NCBI GenBank assembly: GCA_022838705.1
Contig: JALHJZ010000001.1
Span: 1 to 64,000, forward strand
Reading direction: 5' to 3'
Length of the DNA: 64,000 bases
Origin: Candidatus Bipolaricaulota bacterium
GTDB lineage: Bacteria; Bipolaricaulota; Bipolaricaulia; Bipolaricaulales; Bipolaricaulaceae
Made by a program: the position numbers and the translations under genes. Every line of letters starts with the position of its first letter. Position 1 is the first letter of the stretch. Positions 34,121 to 42,347 of this stretch are shown here, piece after piece. A model generated the notes under the pieces. The model was given only the letters and a program-made list of their open reading frames with translations, did no database searches and had not been told where the DNA came from.

Positions 34121-34541
34121 ACGGATCTACCCAGTGGCCCCCCGCGACCTGGAGCAGGCCGGCACGGTGTCCACCGAGGTCCGCCGCGAGCTCCTCGCCC
34201 TGGGGATGAGCCCCGACGTGGTGCGGCGGGCGAGCGTGATCTGCTTCGAGGGGGAGATGAACATCGTCCTCTACTCCCAGGGGGGACGGGTCATCCTCCT
34301 CGTGAAGGAGGACCGCGTCGAGCTCCTGTTCTCCGACGACGGACCGGGCATCGCTGACATTGAACTGGTGAGCCAACCTGGGTACTCCACCGCCCCCGAC
34401 TGGGCGCGCGAGCTCGGGTTCGGGGCGGGGCTTGGGATCAACAACATGGAACAGAATTCAGATCTATTCGAGATCCGATCGCGTGTCGGGGAGGGGACCG
34501 TGGTCCGGGCGACCATCCTCCTCGGAGTCCCGTTCTTCTAA
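34092..34541 (+). CDS. HATPase-type anti-sigma/kinase-like ATP-binding protein (first copy)
   Basis: 149 aa from the ATG at 34092. The fold is that of serine-kinase anti-sigma factors: MNIVLYSQGGRVILLVKED (N-box position), LFSDDGPGIADIELVSQPGYST (G1) and GFGAGLGINNMEQNSDLFEI (G2). No partner sigma factor or response regulator is present. In Thermotoga-like hydrogenase loci such proteins accompany DRTGG, PHP and ferredoxin-like genes and are thought to regulate or mature the complex. The start overlaps the upstream gene by 29 nt; a later GTG is possible. Confidence 0.75.
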   Translation: MPSRTPLVLRRIYPVAPRDLEQAGTVSTEVRRELLALGMSPDVVRRASVICFEGEMNIVLYSQGGRVILLVKEDRVELLFSDDGPGIADIELVSQPGYSTAPDWARELGFGAGLGINNMEQNSDLFEIRSRVGEGTVVRATILLGVPFF

Positions 34542-34550
34542 GGAGGGTGG

Positions 34551-34883
34551 ATGGAGCTTGCGAAGATCGTGGCAGATCTAGGCTGGGAAACCCTCGTCGG
34601 CGCTGACCTCACCCGGGATGTCCGGGACGGCTACTGCTCCGATCTCCTCTCGGACGTCCTCGCCCACGCCCAGGCGGGGGACCTCTGGATCACCCACCAG
34701 CGCCACCTCAACGTGGTCGCGGTGGGGAAGCTCCGCGATGTCGCGGGGATCGTGTTCCCGCGGGGGCTGCGCCCCACCCCGGACGTGATCGCCCGTGCCG
34801 CCCAGGAGCGGGTCAACCTGTTCCTGTCCGCAGACCCCGCGTTCGTGGTTGCGGGGAAGCTCTACCGCATGCTTCACCCATGA
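34551..34883 (+). CDS. DRTGG-domain protein (second copy)
   Basis: 110 aa, a diverged paralogue of the product at 33725: YCSDLLSDVLAHAQAGDLWIT aligns with the AADLLSDVLAMV region and RDVAGIVFPRGLRPTPDVI with the following strand. The order DRTGG, HATPase, DRTGG, PHP is a recurrent hydrogenase-associated block. The ligand is unknown. Overlaps the PHP gene by 4 nt and follows the GGAGGGTGG ribosome site closely. Confidence 0.78.
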   Translation: MELAKIVADLGWETLVGADLTRDVRDGYCSDLLSDVLAHAQAGDLWITHQRHLNVVAVGKLRDVAGIVFPRGLRPTPDVIARAAQERVNLFLSADPAFVVAGKLYRMLHP

Positions 34884-35638
34884 GGTGGTGGCGCGCCGAC
34901 CTCCACATCCACTCCACCCTCTCCCCCTGCGCGAGCCTCACCATGTCCCCGCCACGCATCGTGGCCGAAGCGCGGCGGGCCCAACTTGATCTCATCGCGA
35001 TCTGCGACCACAATGCGGCCGAGAACGGACGGTACGTGCGGCGCCTCGCCGCCGGGGCGCCGGTCGTGCTCATGGGAATGGAGATTCAGACCGCGGAAGA
35101 GGTTGAAGTCCTCGCGTACTTCGCCGACGAGGAAGCCGCCCTCCACCTCCAGGAGGAGCTCTACCCGTACCTCCCCGATATCGCGTGCGATCCGGACCTG
35201 TTCGGGGACCAGGTCGTCGTGGACGAGCGTGAGGAGATCGTGCGGCGGGTGGAGCGGCTCCTCCTCTCCCCGGTGGCGCTTCCGCTCGCGGAGGTCGTGC
35301 GCCGGGTCGAGGAACGAGGGGGGATCGCTGTTCCGGCCCATGTGGAGCGGGTGCCGGGGGGACTCCTCGCGGTGCTGGGCCTGTTCCCGGAAGGGGAGTG
35401 GCCGCAGGCGGTGGAGATCGCACCGTGGACCCCGGTTGAGGAGGCGCTCGCGGCGTGGCCCGCGCTGCGGGGGCGCCCAATCGTGCGCGGCTCGGATGCC
35501 CACTTCCCGGAGGAGATCGGGCGGGCGTGGACGGAGTACTTCATCGCGGCACCGACCCTCGCTGAGCTCCAGGACGCGTTCCGCGGCCGGGGCGGCCGGA
35601 AGGTGCGGCCGAGCCGAGAAGTGAAGGAGGAAGGATGA
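34880..35638 (+). CDS. PHP-domain metal-dependent phosphoesterase
   Basis: 252 aa. The PHP metal ligands are visible in RADLHIHSTLSPCASLTM, ICDHNAAENG, IPVPAHVER-like GIAVPAHVER and GSDAHFPEEIG. The domain hydrolyses phosphomonoesters or phosphodiesters using up to three metals. A PHP gene directly before the NuoE-like subunit is the same arrangement as in Thermotoga hydABC loci, where its role is not established. Overlaps both neighbours by 4 nt, so expression is coupled to the hydrogenase. Confidence 0.88.
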   Translation: MRWWRADLHIHSTLSPCASLTMSPPRIVAEARRAQLDLIAICDHNAAENGRYVRRLAAGAPVVLMGMEIQTAEEVEVLAYFADEEAALHLQEELYPYLPDIACDPDLFGDQVVVDEREEIVRRVERLLLSPVALPLAEVVRRVEERGGIAVPAHVERVPGGLLAVLGLFPEGEWPQAVEIAPWTPVEEALAAWPALRGRPIVRGSDAHFPEEIGRAWTEYFIAAPTLAELQDAFRGRGGRKVRPSREVKEEG

Positions 35639-36108
35639 CCGTAGCCACTGAGACCCGGGTCGCGGAACTGGTCAAGGCCTACGCGGGGCGGCCGTCGGAG
35701 CTGATCCAGGCCCTCCACCGCGTCCAGAGCGAGCTCGGGCATGTCCCTCAAGAGGCCCAGGCCGTGGTCGCCGCGGTGGTGGGGGTGCCCCTGTCCCAGG
35801 TGCGGGGCGTCGTCACGTTCTACCACTTCTTCCGCACCAGCCCGGTGGGCAGGCACACGCTGCGCCTGTGCCTGGGCACGGCGTGCCACGTGCGGGGGGC
35901 GGAGAACATCCTCAAGGCGATCCGCGAGGAATTGGGCGTTGGCCTGGGGGAAACCTCCGCCGACGGCGCGTTCACCGTGGAAGGGGTGCGCTGCCTGGGG
36001 GCATGTGGCCTTGCCCCGGTGATGATGGTGGATGACGATGTCTACGGGAAGCTCGATCCCAAGAGGACAAAGCGCATCCTCCGTCAGATCCGGGAGGGCG
36101 AGGGATGA
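35635..36108 (+). CDS. hydC: NuoE-like [2Fe-2S] subunit of the hydrogenase (HydC type)
   Basis: 157 aa thioredoxin-fold ferredoxin. Cluster cysteines are CLGTAC and CLGACG, spaced as in NuoE and HydC. An N-terminal helical part (LIQALHRVQSELGHVPQEA) docks the NuoF-like partner. It relays electrons between the flavin in HydB and the complex. It is separated from hydB by about 4 kb of regulatory and hydrogenase genes, though a second NuoE copy lies next to HydB. Which NuoE pairs with which NuoF is not decidable from sequence alone. Confidence 0.9.
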   Translation: MTVATETRVAELVKAYAGRPSELIQALHRVQSELGHVPQEAQAVVAAVVGVPLSQVRGVVTFYHFFRTSPVGRHTLRLCLGTACHVRGAENILKAIREELGVGLGETSADGAFTVEGVRCLGACGLAPVMMVDDDVYGKLDPKRTKRILRQIREGEG

Positions 36109-36656
36109 TCGAGGACCTGGCGATGCACCTCGCCGACCTCGTCGAGAACTCCCTACGGGCCGGAGCCCGCCACGTCTCGATCTCCCTCTCCCGGTGCGGC
36201 GACTCCTTCCTGATCGAGGTCTCCGATGATGGGGCGGGGATACCGCAGCCGGAGCTCGCCCGGGTGGTGGACCCCTTCTACACGACGAAGAGGGGATCGA
36301 AGGTCGGCCTTGGCCTCCCCCTCCTCGCCCAGACGGCGGAGGAGACGGGGGGGAGCTGGGCGGTGGAGCCGCGGCCGGAGGGGGGGACGCGGGTCCGCGC
36401 TCGCCTGGGATGGGACCACCCCGATCGCCCTCCCCTGGGGGACCTCGCGGGCACCCTCGTCCCCCTCATCGCCACCAGCCCCGGGGTTGAGTTCACGGTC
36501 GAGCTCAGCGATGATCGGGGGACGTGGCGGCTCTGTACAGGCGAGATCCGTGAGCGCATCGGGGACATCCCGCTGACCCACCCCGAGGTGCTCTGTTTTT
36601 TGGAGGAGGCCCTCCGGGAGGGGATGGACGCGGCTGGGCTGAAGGAGGACAGATGA
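36105..36656 (+). CDS. HATPase-domain protein (second copy)
   Basis: 183 aa. The histidine-kinase-type ATPase domain is complete: HLADLVENSLRAGARHVSIS (N box), VSDDGAGIPQPEL (G1) and KVGLGLPLLAQTAEETGG (G2). There is no dimerisation or sensor domain, so it is not an ordinary kinase. The C-terminal 60 residues are unique. It sits between hydC and the Cys-less ferredoxin-fold gene, overlapping both by 4 nt. In hydrogenase loci of thermophiles this protein is conserved but uncharacterised; ATP-dependent regulation or assembly is an inference. Confidence 0.85.
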   Translation: MIEDLAMHLADLVENSLRAGARHVSISLSRCGDSFLIEVSDDGAGIPQPELARVVDPFYTTKRGSKVGLGLPLLAQTAEETGGSWAVEPRPEGGTRVRARLGWDHPDRPPLGDLAGTLVPLIATSPGVEFTVELSDDRGTWRLCTGEIRERIGDIPLTHPEVLCFLEEALREGMDAAGLKEDR

Positions 36657-37036
36657 AGCTCGATGAGCTGAGGAAGATCCGGGAGCGAGCGGAGGCCGAG
36701 CTGCGGCTCCGCGGGGGGCCGTCCCGGGTGAAGATCGTGGTCGGCATGGGCACATCGGGCATCGCCGCCGGGGCCCGCCAGACCCTGCGGGCGATCCTGG
36801 ACGAGGTCGCCCGCCGCGACCTCCGCGATGTGGTCGTCACCCAGACCGGGGAGAAGGGGCTCGCCGCCCAGGAGCCGATCGTGGAAGTCCACGAACCGAC
36901 CCGAATCACGATCTACGGGGAAGTGGACGAGGCCTTCGCCCGGCGGATCGTGACTGAACACGTGGTCAACGGCCGCCCCCTGTCCGAGCGGGTGGTGGAG
37001 GTACGGGAGGTGAGGGATGATCAACCTGCGCATTGA
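36653..37036 (+). CDS. Thioredoxin-fold ferredoxin-like protein without cluster cysteines
   Basis: 127 aa. The sequence follows the [2Fe-2S] ferredoxin family associated with hydrogenase operons: RVKIVVGMGTSGIAAGAR at the point where the family has GTCGIAAGAR, and TGEKGLAAQEPIVEVHEP where it has a second cysteine pair. All four cluster cysteines are absent here (the protein contains no cysteine), so no cluster can be bound. It is probably a structural or regulatory subunit that keeps the fold. Overlaps hydA by 20 nt. Confidence 0.8.
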   Translation: MKLDELRKIRERAEAELRLRGGPSRVKIVVGMGTSGIAAGARQTLRAILDEVARRDLRDVVVTQTGEKGLAAQEPIVEVHEPTRITIYGEVDEAFARRIVTEHVVNGRPLSERVVEVREVRDDQPAH

Positions 37037-37718
37037 CGATGTCCCGGCCCAGGCCGAGCCCGGGCAGACGATCCTCGACGCCGCGCGTGCGGCCGGGGTC
37101 CGCATTCCCACCCTCTGTCATCTCGAGGCCCTATGCCCCGTCGGCGCGTGCCGGCTCTGTCTGGTCGAGATCCGTAACTGGAACGGAAAACTCGTCCCCG
37201 CGTGTGCCACCCCGGCCCAGGAAGGGCTCGACGTGGTCGCCAACTCCGACCGGCTGACCTCCCTCCGCCGGACGATCCTCGAACTTCTGTTCGCTGAACG
37301 GAACCACATCTGCGCATTCTGCGTTTCCAACGGGCACTGTGAGCTCCAGGACCTCGCGACGGAGCTCGGCATGGACCACGTGACCTTCCCCTACCGCTTC
37401 CCCGCCCTGGCGCTCGATGCGAGCCATGCCAAGTTCGGGATCGACCACAACCGGTGCGTCCTCTGCGGCCGGTGCGTGCGGGCGTGCGCGGAGGTGGAAG
37501 GCGCGTTCACGTGGGGATTCGCGGGGCGGGGGGTCCACACCCTGGTCGAGGCCGATCTCGGCGACCGGTGGGGAAGATCGGTGACCTGCACTGGGTGCGG
37601 AAAATGTGTCCAGGCATGCCCCACCGGCGCCCTGTTCGAGAAAGGGAAGATCACCGCCGAGCAGGAGAAGCGGCCCGCCCTCCTCGCGGAGATCACGGAA
37701 AGGAGGCCCCGTGCCTAA
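37017..37718 (+). CDS. hydA: Hydrogenase diaphorase subunit with 2Fe-2S and two 4Fe-4S clusters (HydA/HoxU type)
   Basis: 233 aa, the NuoG N-terminal type of iron-sulfur protein. Residues 1-80 are a plant-type [2Fe-2S] domain (LCPVGACRLCLVE plus a later cysteine). Next is the His-Cys domain (NHICAFCVSNGHCELQD), then two 4Fe-4S motifs, CVLCGRCVRAC and CTGCGKCVQAC. It has no H-cluster domain, so it is not the catalytic HydA of [FeFe] enzymes. It corresponds to HoxU of NAD-linked [NiFe] hydrogenases and to HydA of the HydABCSL electron-bifurcating enzyme. It passes electrons to the NiFe module encoded next. Confidence 0.9.
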   Translation: MINLRIDDVPAQAEPGQTILDAARAAGVRIPTLCHLEALCPVGACRLCLVEIRNWNGKLVPACATPAQEGLDVVANSDRLTSLRRTILELLFAERNHICAFCVSNGHCELQDLATELGMDHVTFPYRFPALALDASHAKFGIDHNRCVLCGRCVRACAEVEGAFTWGFAGRGVHTLVEADLGDRWGRSVTCTGCGKCVQACPTGALFEKGKITAEQEKRPALLAEITERRPRA

Positions 37719-38238
37719 GGTCCGCGTCGCCTCGGTCTGGTTCTCCGGGTGCTCGGGGTGCCACATGTCGTTCCTCGACCTCGACGAGCGGCTCCTGGAG
37801 CTGGCAACGAAGGTGGAGTTCGTGTACTCGCCGATCGTGGACATCAAGGAGTACCCCGACGATGTGGATGTCCTCCTCGTCGAGGGCGCAATTGGGAACA
37901 GCGAGCAGCGGCACCTCCTTACGGAGATGCGGCGGAAGACGAAGATCCTCGTGGCGTTTGGGGATTGCGCGGTCACGGGGAACGTCCCCTCGCTCCGCAA
38001 TCCGATCCTCCGCGAGGAAGTGCTGCGGACGGTGTACGGGGAGGGCGAGGTCCCCGGCCTGGAGGAGGGAGAGGTCCCGCAGCTCCTTCCCCAAGCTCTC
38101 CCTCTCCACGCCATCGTGACCGTGGACCGCTTCCTGCCGGGGTGCCCACCGCCGGCGGATCGGATTTGGGTGTTCCTCCAGGGGCTCCTCGCCGGGAAGA
38201 GGCCCGAGCTCACCGGCGCAGACCTCCGGTTCGGATGA
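37711..38238 (+). CDS. hydS: [NiFe] hydrogenase small subunit (HydS/HoxY)
   Basis: 175 aa from a GTG at 37711, 8 nt inside the end of hydA and behind AAAGGAGG. The proximal 4Fe-4S cluster ligands are in WFSGCSGCHMSFLD, FGDCAVTGNVPS and FLPGCPPPADRIW. This short form with a single cluster is typical of group 3 cytosolic enzymes (HoxY). It carries electrons from the NiFe centre in HydL to the diaphorase part. It has no Tat signal, so the enzyme is cytoplasmic. Confidence 0.93.
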   Translation: MPKVRVASVWFSGCSGCHMSFLDLDERLLELATKVEFVYSPIVDIKEYPDDVDVLLVEGAIGNSEQRHLLTEMRRKTKILVAFGDCAVTGNVPSLRNPILREEVLRTVYGEGEVPGLEEGEVPQLLPQALPLHAIVTVDRFLPGCPPPADRIWVFLQGLLAGKRPELTGADLRFG

Positions 38239-39677
38239 CGCAGGGGGTGCCTTTGCGCGAGATCAAAGTACCCGTAACGCGAATCGAGGGCCACGGCCTG
38301 ATCACGGTGGAACTGAACCGCGCCGGCAAGGTGAGCCAGGCTCGGTTCCATGTCACGGAAGGGCGTGGCTTCGAGCGGTTCTGTCGCGGCCGCACCCTGT
38401 GGGAGATGCCGGCGCTCACCGCCCGCATCTGCGGGATCTGTCCCGTGTCCCACCTACTGTGCTCGGCCAAGGCCGGCGATGCGATCCTCGCCGTCCGCCC
38501 GCCACGGGCCGCGGACAAACTGCGGCGGCTCATGAACCTCGGCCAGTACGTGCAATCTCATGCCCTATCCTTCTTCCACCTCTCCTCCCCCGATCTCCTC
38601 CTCGGATGGGATTCCGATCCCAAGACCCGCAACGTGTTCGGCCTCGCCGCGGCCGACCCTCAGCTCGCCCTGAACGGGATCCGCCTCCGCGCGTACGGCC
38701 AGGAGATCATCTCCTCCCTCGGCGAGAGGCGGGTCCACCCCGCATGGGCCGTCCCGGGGGGGGTGCGGGCCCCCCTGACCGCGGAGGCCCGCGATCGGTT
38801 GGCGGCCAAACTCCCCGAGGCAATGCGCATCGCCCAGGATGCCCTCGCCCTGTACGAGAAGAGCGTCCCGGGGTGGGCGGAGGAGGTCCGTTCGTTCGGG
38901 GATTTCCCGTCCCTGTTCATGTCCCTCGTCGGGGAGGATGGGGCGTGGGAGCACCACGGGGGGAGGATCCGGTTCGTGGATGCCGACCGTGCGATCGTCG
39001 CGGATGGGCTCGACCCGGCGCGCTACCCTGAGTACATCGGGGAAGCGGTGGAGGGGTGGAGCTACCTCAAGTTCCCGTACTTCCAGGAAGCAGGGTACCC
39101 GGACGGGCTGTACCGGGTGGGGCCGCTCGCCCGCCTCAACTGCTGTGATCGGATCGGAACCCCACTCGCCGACGAGGCCCTCGCCCGCTTCCGCGCCACC
39201 GCGGACGGGAAAGCGGTGACGAGCTCGTTTCACTACCACTACGCCCGTCTCATCGAGATCGTGGCGGCGCTGGAGCGAATCGGCCTGTACCTGGAGGACC
39301 CGGAGATCCTCTCCCCACGGGTGCGGGCCGAGGCAGGGGTGAACGAGCAAGAAGGGGTGGGGGTCCACGAGGCCCCGCGGGGGACCCTCTTCCACCACTA
39401 CTGGGTGAACGAGGACGGCGTCCTGGAACGGGTGAACCTCATCGTGTCCACCGGCCACAACAACCTCGCCATGAACCGCACCGTAACCCAGATCGCCCAT
39501 CACTACCTCGACGGGCAGAAGATCACCGAGGGGCTCCTCAACCGGCTGGAGGGGGGCATCCGCGCCTACGACCCCTGCCTCTCCTGCTCGGTGCACGCCG
39601 CGGGCCAGATGCCGCTCAGGGTGGTCCTCCTCGGCCCGGACGGGGAAATCCTGGACGAGGTGGTGCGGGCGGCATGA
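38235..39677 (+). CDS. hydL: [NiFe] hydrogenase large subunit (HydL/HoxH)
   Basis: 480 aa from the ATG at 38235 that overlaps the hydS stop. Nickel-binding cysteines are C66 and C69 (RICGICP) and C448 and C451 (DPCLSCSVH), all present, so the enzyme should be active. After H454 there is a 26-residue tail (AAGQMPLRVVLLGPDG and on) that a maturation endopeptidase must remove; the next gene encodes such a protease. It catalyses H2 oxidation or proton reduction. L1 and L2 motifs place it in group 3, near 3d and the bifurcating HydABCSL enzymes, not in a membrane-bound group. Confidence 0.95.
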   Translation: MTQGVPLREIKVPVTRIEGHGLITVELNRAGKVSQARFHVTEGRGFERFCRGRTLWEMPALTARICGICPVSHLLCSAKAGDAILAVRPPRAADKLRRLMNLGQYVQSHALSFFHLSSPDLLLGWDSDPKTRNVFGLAAADPQLALNGIRLRAYGQEIISSLGERRVHPAWAVPGGVRAPLTAEARDRLAAKLPEAMRIAQDALALYEKSVPGWAEEVRSFGDFPSLFMSLVGEDGAWEHHGGRIRFVDADRAIVADGLDPARYPEYIGEAVEGWSYLKFPYFQEAGYPDGLYRVGPLARLNCCDRIGTPLADEALARFRATADGKAVTSSFHYHYARLIEIVAALERIGLYLEDPEILSPRVRAEAGVNEQEGVGVHEAPRGTLFHHYWVNEDGVLERVNLIVSTGHNNLAMNRTVTQIAHHYLDGQKITEGLLNRLEGGIRAYDPCLSCSVHAAGQMPLRVVLLGPDGEILDEVVRAA

Positions 39678-40102
39678 TCCTCATCATTGGCCTGGGCCAC
39701 CCGTTGCGGAGGGACGACGGCGCGGGGCTGTGGGTGGCCAGCCGCCTCCACAATACGGACGAAGTTAAGGTGATGGGAGCTCAAGACCTCGCTCCAGAAC
39801 TGATCCCGCAAGTTGCGGTCGCCGACCTCGTGATCTTCGTGGACGCCCGGGTCGGCTCGGGGCCGGTGCGGTGGGAACGGATCCGCCCTGGGGAACGCCC
39901 CGCCCTGACCCATGCGTTCACGCCCCGCGGTCTCCTCGCGTGGGCAGAGCACCTGTTCGGCCACGCTCCTCTGGCGTGGCTGGTGACTGTGCCCGCGCGC
40001 GACCTGTCGCTCGGGGAGGGGTTGTCCCCCCGCACGCGGCGGGCCGCGGAGGCCCTGGTGGGCCGATTGCAGGCGTACCTCGGGGAAAGGGGGAACCCAT
40101 GA
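39674..40102 (+). CDS. Hydrogenase maturation endopeptidase (HoxW/HycI type)
   Basis: 142 aa. The nickel-sensing residues lie in GLGHPLRRDDGAGLWVA (Asp), VDARVG (Asp) and a histidine (LTHAFTPRGLLAWAEHLFG). It clips the C-terminal tail of HydL after nickel insertion. Overlaps hydL and hydB by 4 nt each. No hypABCDEF genes are in the window, so the rest of the maturation system lies elsewhere. Confidence 0.9.
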   Translation: MILIIGLGHPLRRDDGAGLWVASRLHNTDEVKVMGAQDLAPELIPQVAVADLVIFVDARVGSGPVRWERIRPGERPALTHAFTPRGLLAWAEHLFGHAPLAWLVTVPARDLSLGEGLSPRTRRAAEALVGRLQAYLGERGNP

Positions 40103-41877
40103 GGCGCATCCAGGTCCTCCTCTGCTCGGGGACCGCCTGTCAGTCGTCGGGGAGCGATAAGGTGAAGCGGGCCCTCCTCGATGAGCTTGGCTCGCATGAT
40201 CTCCTTTCCGAGGTGCAGATTGTGGAGACGGGCTGCATGGGGCCGTGCGAACTGGGGCCGGTCCTCCTCGTGTACCCGGAGGGGACGTTCTACGTGCGGG
40301 TGAAGCCGGATGACGCGGCGGAGATCGTGAGCGAGCACTTCCTGAAGGGCCGCCCGGTGCGGAGGCTCCTCTGGACGGAGGGAGCCCCCCAGCCCCAGGA
40401 GATCCCGTTCTTTTCCCGCCAGATGAAGCTCGTCCTCCGCAACTGCGGCACGATTGACCCGGAGAAGATCGAGGAGTACATCGCCACCGGGGGGTACGAG
40501 GCGCTGGGGAAGGTCGTCACGCTGGACCCCGCTCAGGTGATCGCCGCTGTCAAGGAGTCCGGGCTGCGCGGCCGGGGGGGGGCGGGGTTCCCGACTGGGA
40601 CGAAGTGGGAGCTCGTGCGGGCAGCGACCGGGGACACCAAGTACGTGATCTGCAACGCCGACGAGGGCGACCCGGGGGCGTTCATGGACCGGGCGATCCT
40701 CGAAGGGGACCCTCATGCTGTCCTGGAGGGGATGGCGATCGCCGCCTACGCCGTGGGGGCAAGCCGGGGCTACGTCTACGTCCGGGCGGAGTACCCCCTT
40801 GCCATTCGGCGCCTGGAGGTCGCGCTCGCCCAGGCCCGCAAGCTAGGGCTCCTCGGGGCGCGGATCTTCGAAAGCGACTTCTCGTTCGACATCGAGCTCC
40901 GCATGGGGGCGGGGGCGTTCGTGTGTGGAGAGGAGACAGCCCTCATGGCCTCGATCGAGGGCCGGCGGGGCGAGCCCCGGCCGCGGCCCCCCTACCCGGC
41001 GACCCACGGCCTGTGGGGGAAGCCCACCCTCATCAACAACGTGGAGACGTTCGCCAATGTGCGCCACATCGTCCTGGGAGGGGCGGCAGCGTTCGCCGCC
41101 GTTGGGACGGAGAAGAGCAAGGGGACAAAGGTGTTCGCCCTCGCCGGCAAGGTGCGCAATACGGGCCTCGTCGAGGTCCCGATGGGGATCACCCTCCGCG
41201 AGCTCGTGTTCGACATCGGGGGTGGGGTCCCCGCCGGGCGGGAGTTCAAGGCCGTCCAGATCGGCGGACCATCCGGAGGCTGTCTCCCCGCCTCCCTCCT
41301 CGACACCCCGGTGGACTACGACTCCCTGTCCCGGCACGGGGCGATCATGGGCTCGGGCGGCGTGATCGTCCTCGACGACGCGACGTGCATGGTGAACATG
41401 GCACGGTTCTTCCTCGAGTTCACCGCTGACGAGTCATGCGGCAAGTGTGTCCCCTGCCGGGTGGGCACGCAGATGATGCTCGCCATCCTCAACCGGATCG
41501 TCGCCGGCGAGGGAACGGACCAGGACCTGGTGCGACTCGCCGAGATCGGGGACATGATGAAGAACGCGTCCCTCTGCGCGCTCGGCCAGACGGCGCCCAA
41601 TCCCGTCCTGTCCACGCTGCGCTACTTCCCCGAGGAGTACCGGGCCCACATCCGGGACCGCTCCTGCCCGGCCGGGGTGTGCCCCAACCTCGTGCGGTAC
41701 GTGGTCGTCCCCGAAGCGTGCCGCGGCTGCGATGCCTGCCGCCGCGCCTGCCCCACCGGGGCCGCCCAGGGGACGGCGGGGAAGGCCCCGTACCGGATCG
41801 CTGACGAGCTCTGCATTCGCTGTGGGGCATGCTTCGATGCGTGCCCGTTCGGCGCGGTGAAGAAGGAGCCCCGATGA
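40099..41877 (+). CDS. hydB: NuoF-like NADH/FMN subunit with extra ferredoxin domains (HydB type)
   Basis: 592 aa. Domains in order: an N-terminal thioredoxin-fold [2Fe-2S] domain (CSGTACQSSGS and ETGCMGPCELGP), the NADH and FMN domain (RGRGGAGFPTGTKWE, CNADEGDPGAF, FVCGEETALMASIEG), the SLBB-like part, and a 4Fe-4S helical domain (ESCGKCVPCRVGT). It ends with a C-terminal 2x[4Fe-4S] ferredoxin domain (CRGCDACRRAC, CIRCGACFDAC). This layout is that of HydB in electron-bifurcating hydrogenases. It oxidises or reduces NAD(H) at FMN; the additional clusters could deliver electrons to ferredoxin. Confidence 0.93.
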   Translation: MRRIQVLLCSGTACQSSGSDKVKRALLDELGSHDLLSEVQIVETGCMGPCELGPVLLVYPEGTFYVRVKPDDAAEIVSEHFLKGRPVRRLLWTEGAPQPQEIPFFSRQMKLVLRNCGTIDPEKIEEYIATGGYEALGKVVTLDPAQVIAAVKESGLRGRGGAGFPTGTKWELVRAATGDTKYVICNADEGDPGAFMDRAILEGDPHAVLEGMAIAAYAVGASRGYVYVRAEYPLAIRRLEVALAQARKLGLLGARIFESDFSFDIELRMGAGAFVCGEETALMASIEGRRGEPRPRPPYPATHGLWGKPTLINNVETFANVRHIVLGGAAAFAAVGTEKSKGTKVFALAGKVRNTGLVEVPMGITLRELVFDIGGGVPAGREFKAVQIGGPSGGCLPASLLDTPVDYDSLSRHGAIMGSGGVIVLDDATCMVNMARFFLEFTADESCGKCVPCRVGTQMMLAILNRIVAGEGTDQDLVRLAEIGDMMKNASLCALGQTAPNPVLSTLRYFPEEYRAHIRDRSCPAGVCPNLVRYVVVPEACRGCDACRRACPTGAAQGTAGKAPYRIADELCIRCGACFDACPFGAVKKEPR

Positions 41878-42347
41878 AGGAAGGAACGGTAACGAAGGAC
41901 GCGATCGCCAGCCGCCACCCGCGCTCGCCGGAGGCCCTCCTCGCCCTACTCCACGACCTCCAGACGGCGAACGCGGGGAACTACTTGACCCCTGACGACC
42001 TCGCCCTCGCGGCGTCCCACGTCGGGCTCCCCCTGTCGGCCGTCCGTGACGCGGCCACGTTCTACTCCATGTTCAGCCTCCGCCCGCGGGGGCGGCACAT
42101 CGTCCGGCTGTGCGAATCTCCAAACTGCCACCTCGCCGGAGCGTGGTCGGCCCTCGACGAGCTGCGGCGGGTCCTCGGGGTGGACATCGGGGAGACCACG
42201 CCCGATGGCCAGTTCACGCTTGAACTGACGAGCTGCCTCGGGGCGTGCGGGGTGGCCCCGGTGATGATGGTGGACGATGAGGTCGTGGGGAACCTCACCC
42301 CGACGCGGGTGCGGGAGACGTTGGGTCGGTACCGGGGGGAGCGATGA
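41874..42347 (+). CDS. Second NuoE-like [2Fe-2S] subunit
   Basis: 157 aa, a diverged paralogue of the protein at 35635. Cluster cysteines are kept: CESPNC and CLGACG. HLAGAWSALDELRRVLGVDIGE and VAPVMMVDDEVVGNLTP align with the first copy. Overlaps hydB and the second NuoF by 4 nt, so it may be the real partner of one of these. With two NuoE and two NuoF, the locus could encode either one complex with two flavin sites, or a hydrogenase plus a separate NADH:ferredoxin-type module. Confidence 0.88.
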   Translation: MKEGTVTKDAIASRHPRSPEALLALLHDLQTANAGNYLTPDDLALAASHVGLPLSAVRDAATFYSMFSLRPRGRHIVRLCESPNCHLAGAWSALDELRRVLGVDIGETTPDGQFTLELTSCLGACGVAPVMMVDDEVVGNLTPTRVRETLGRYRGER

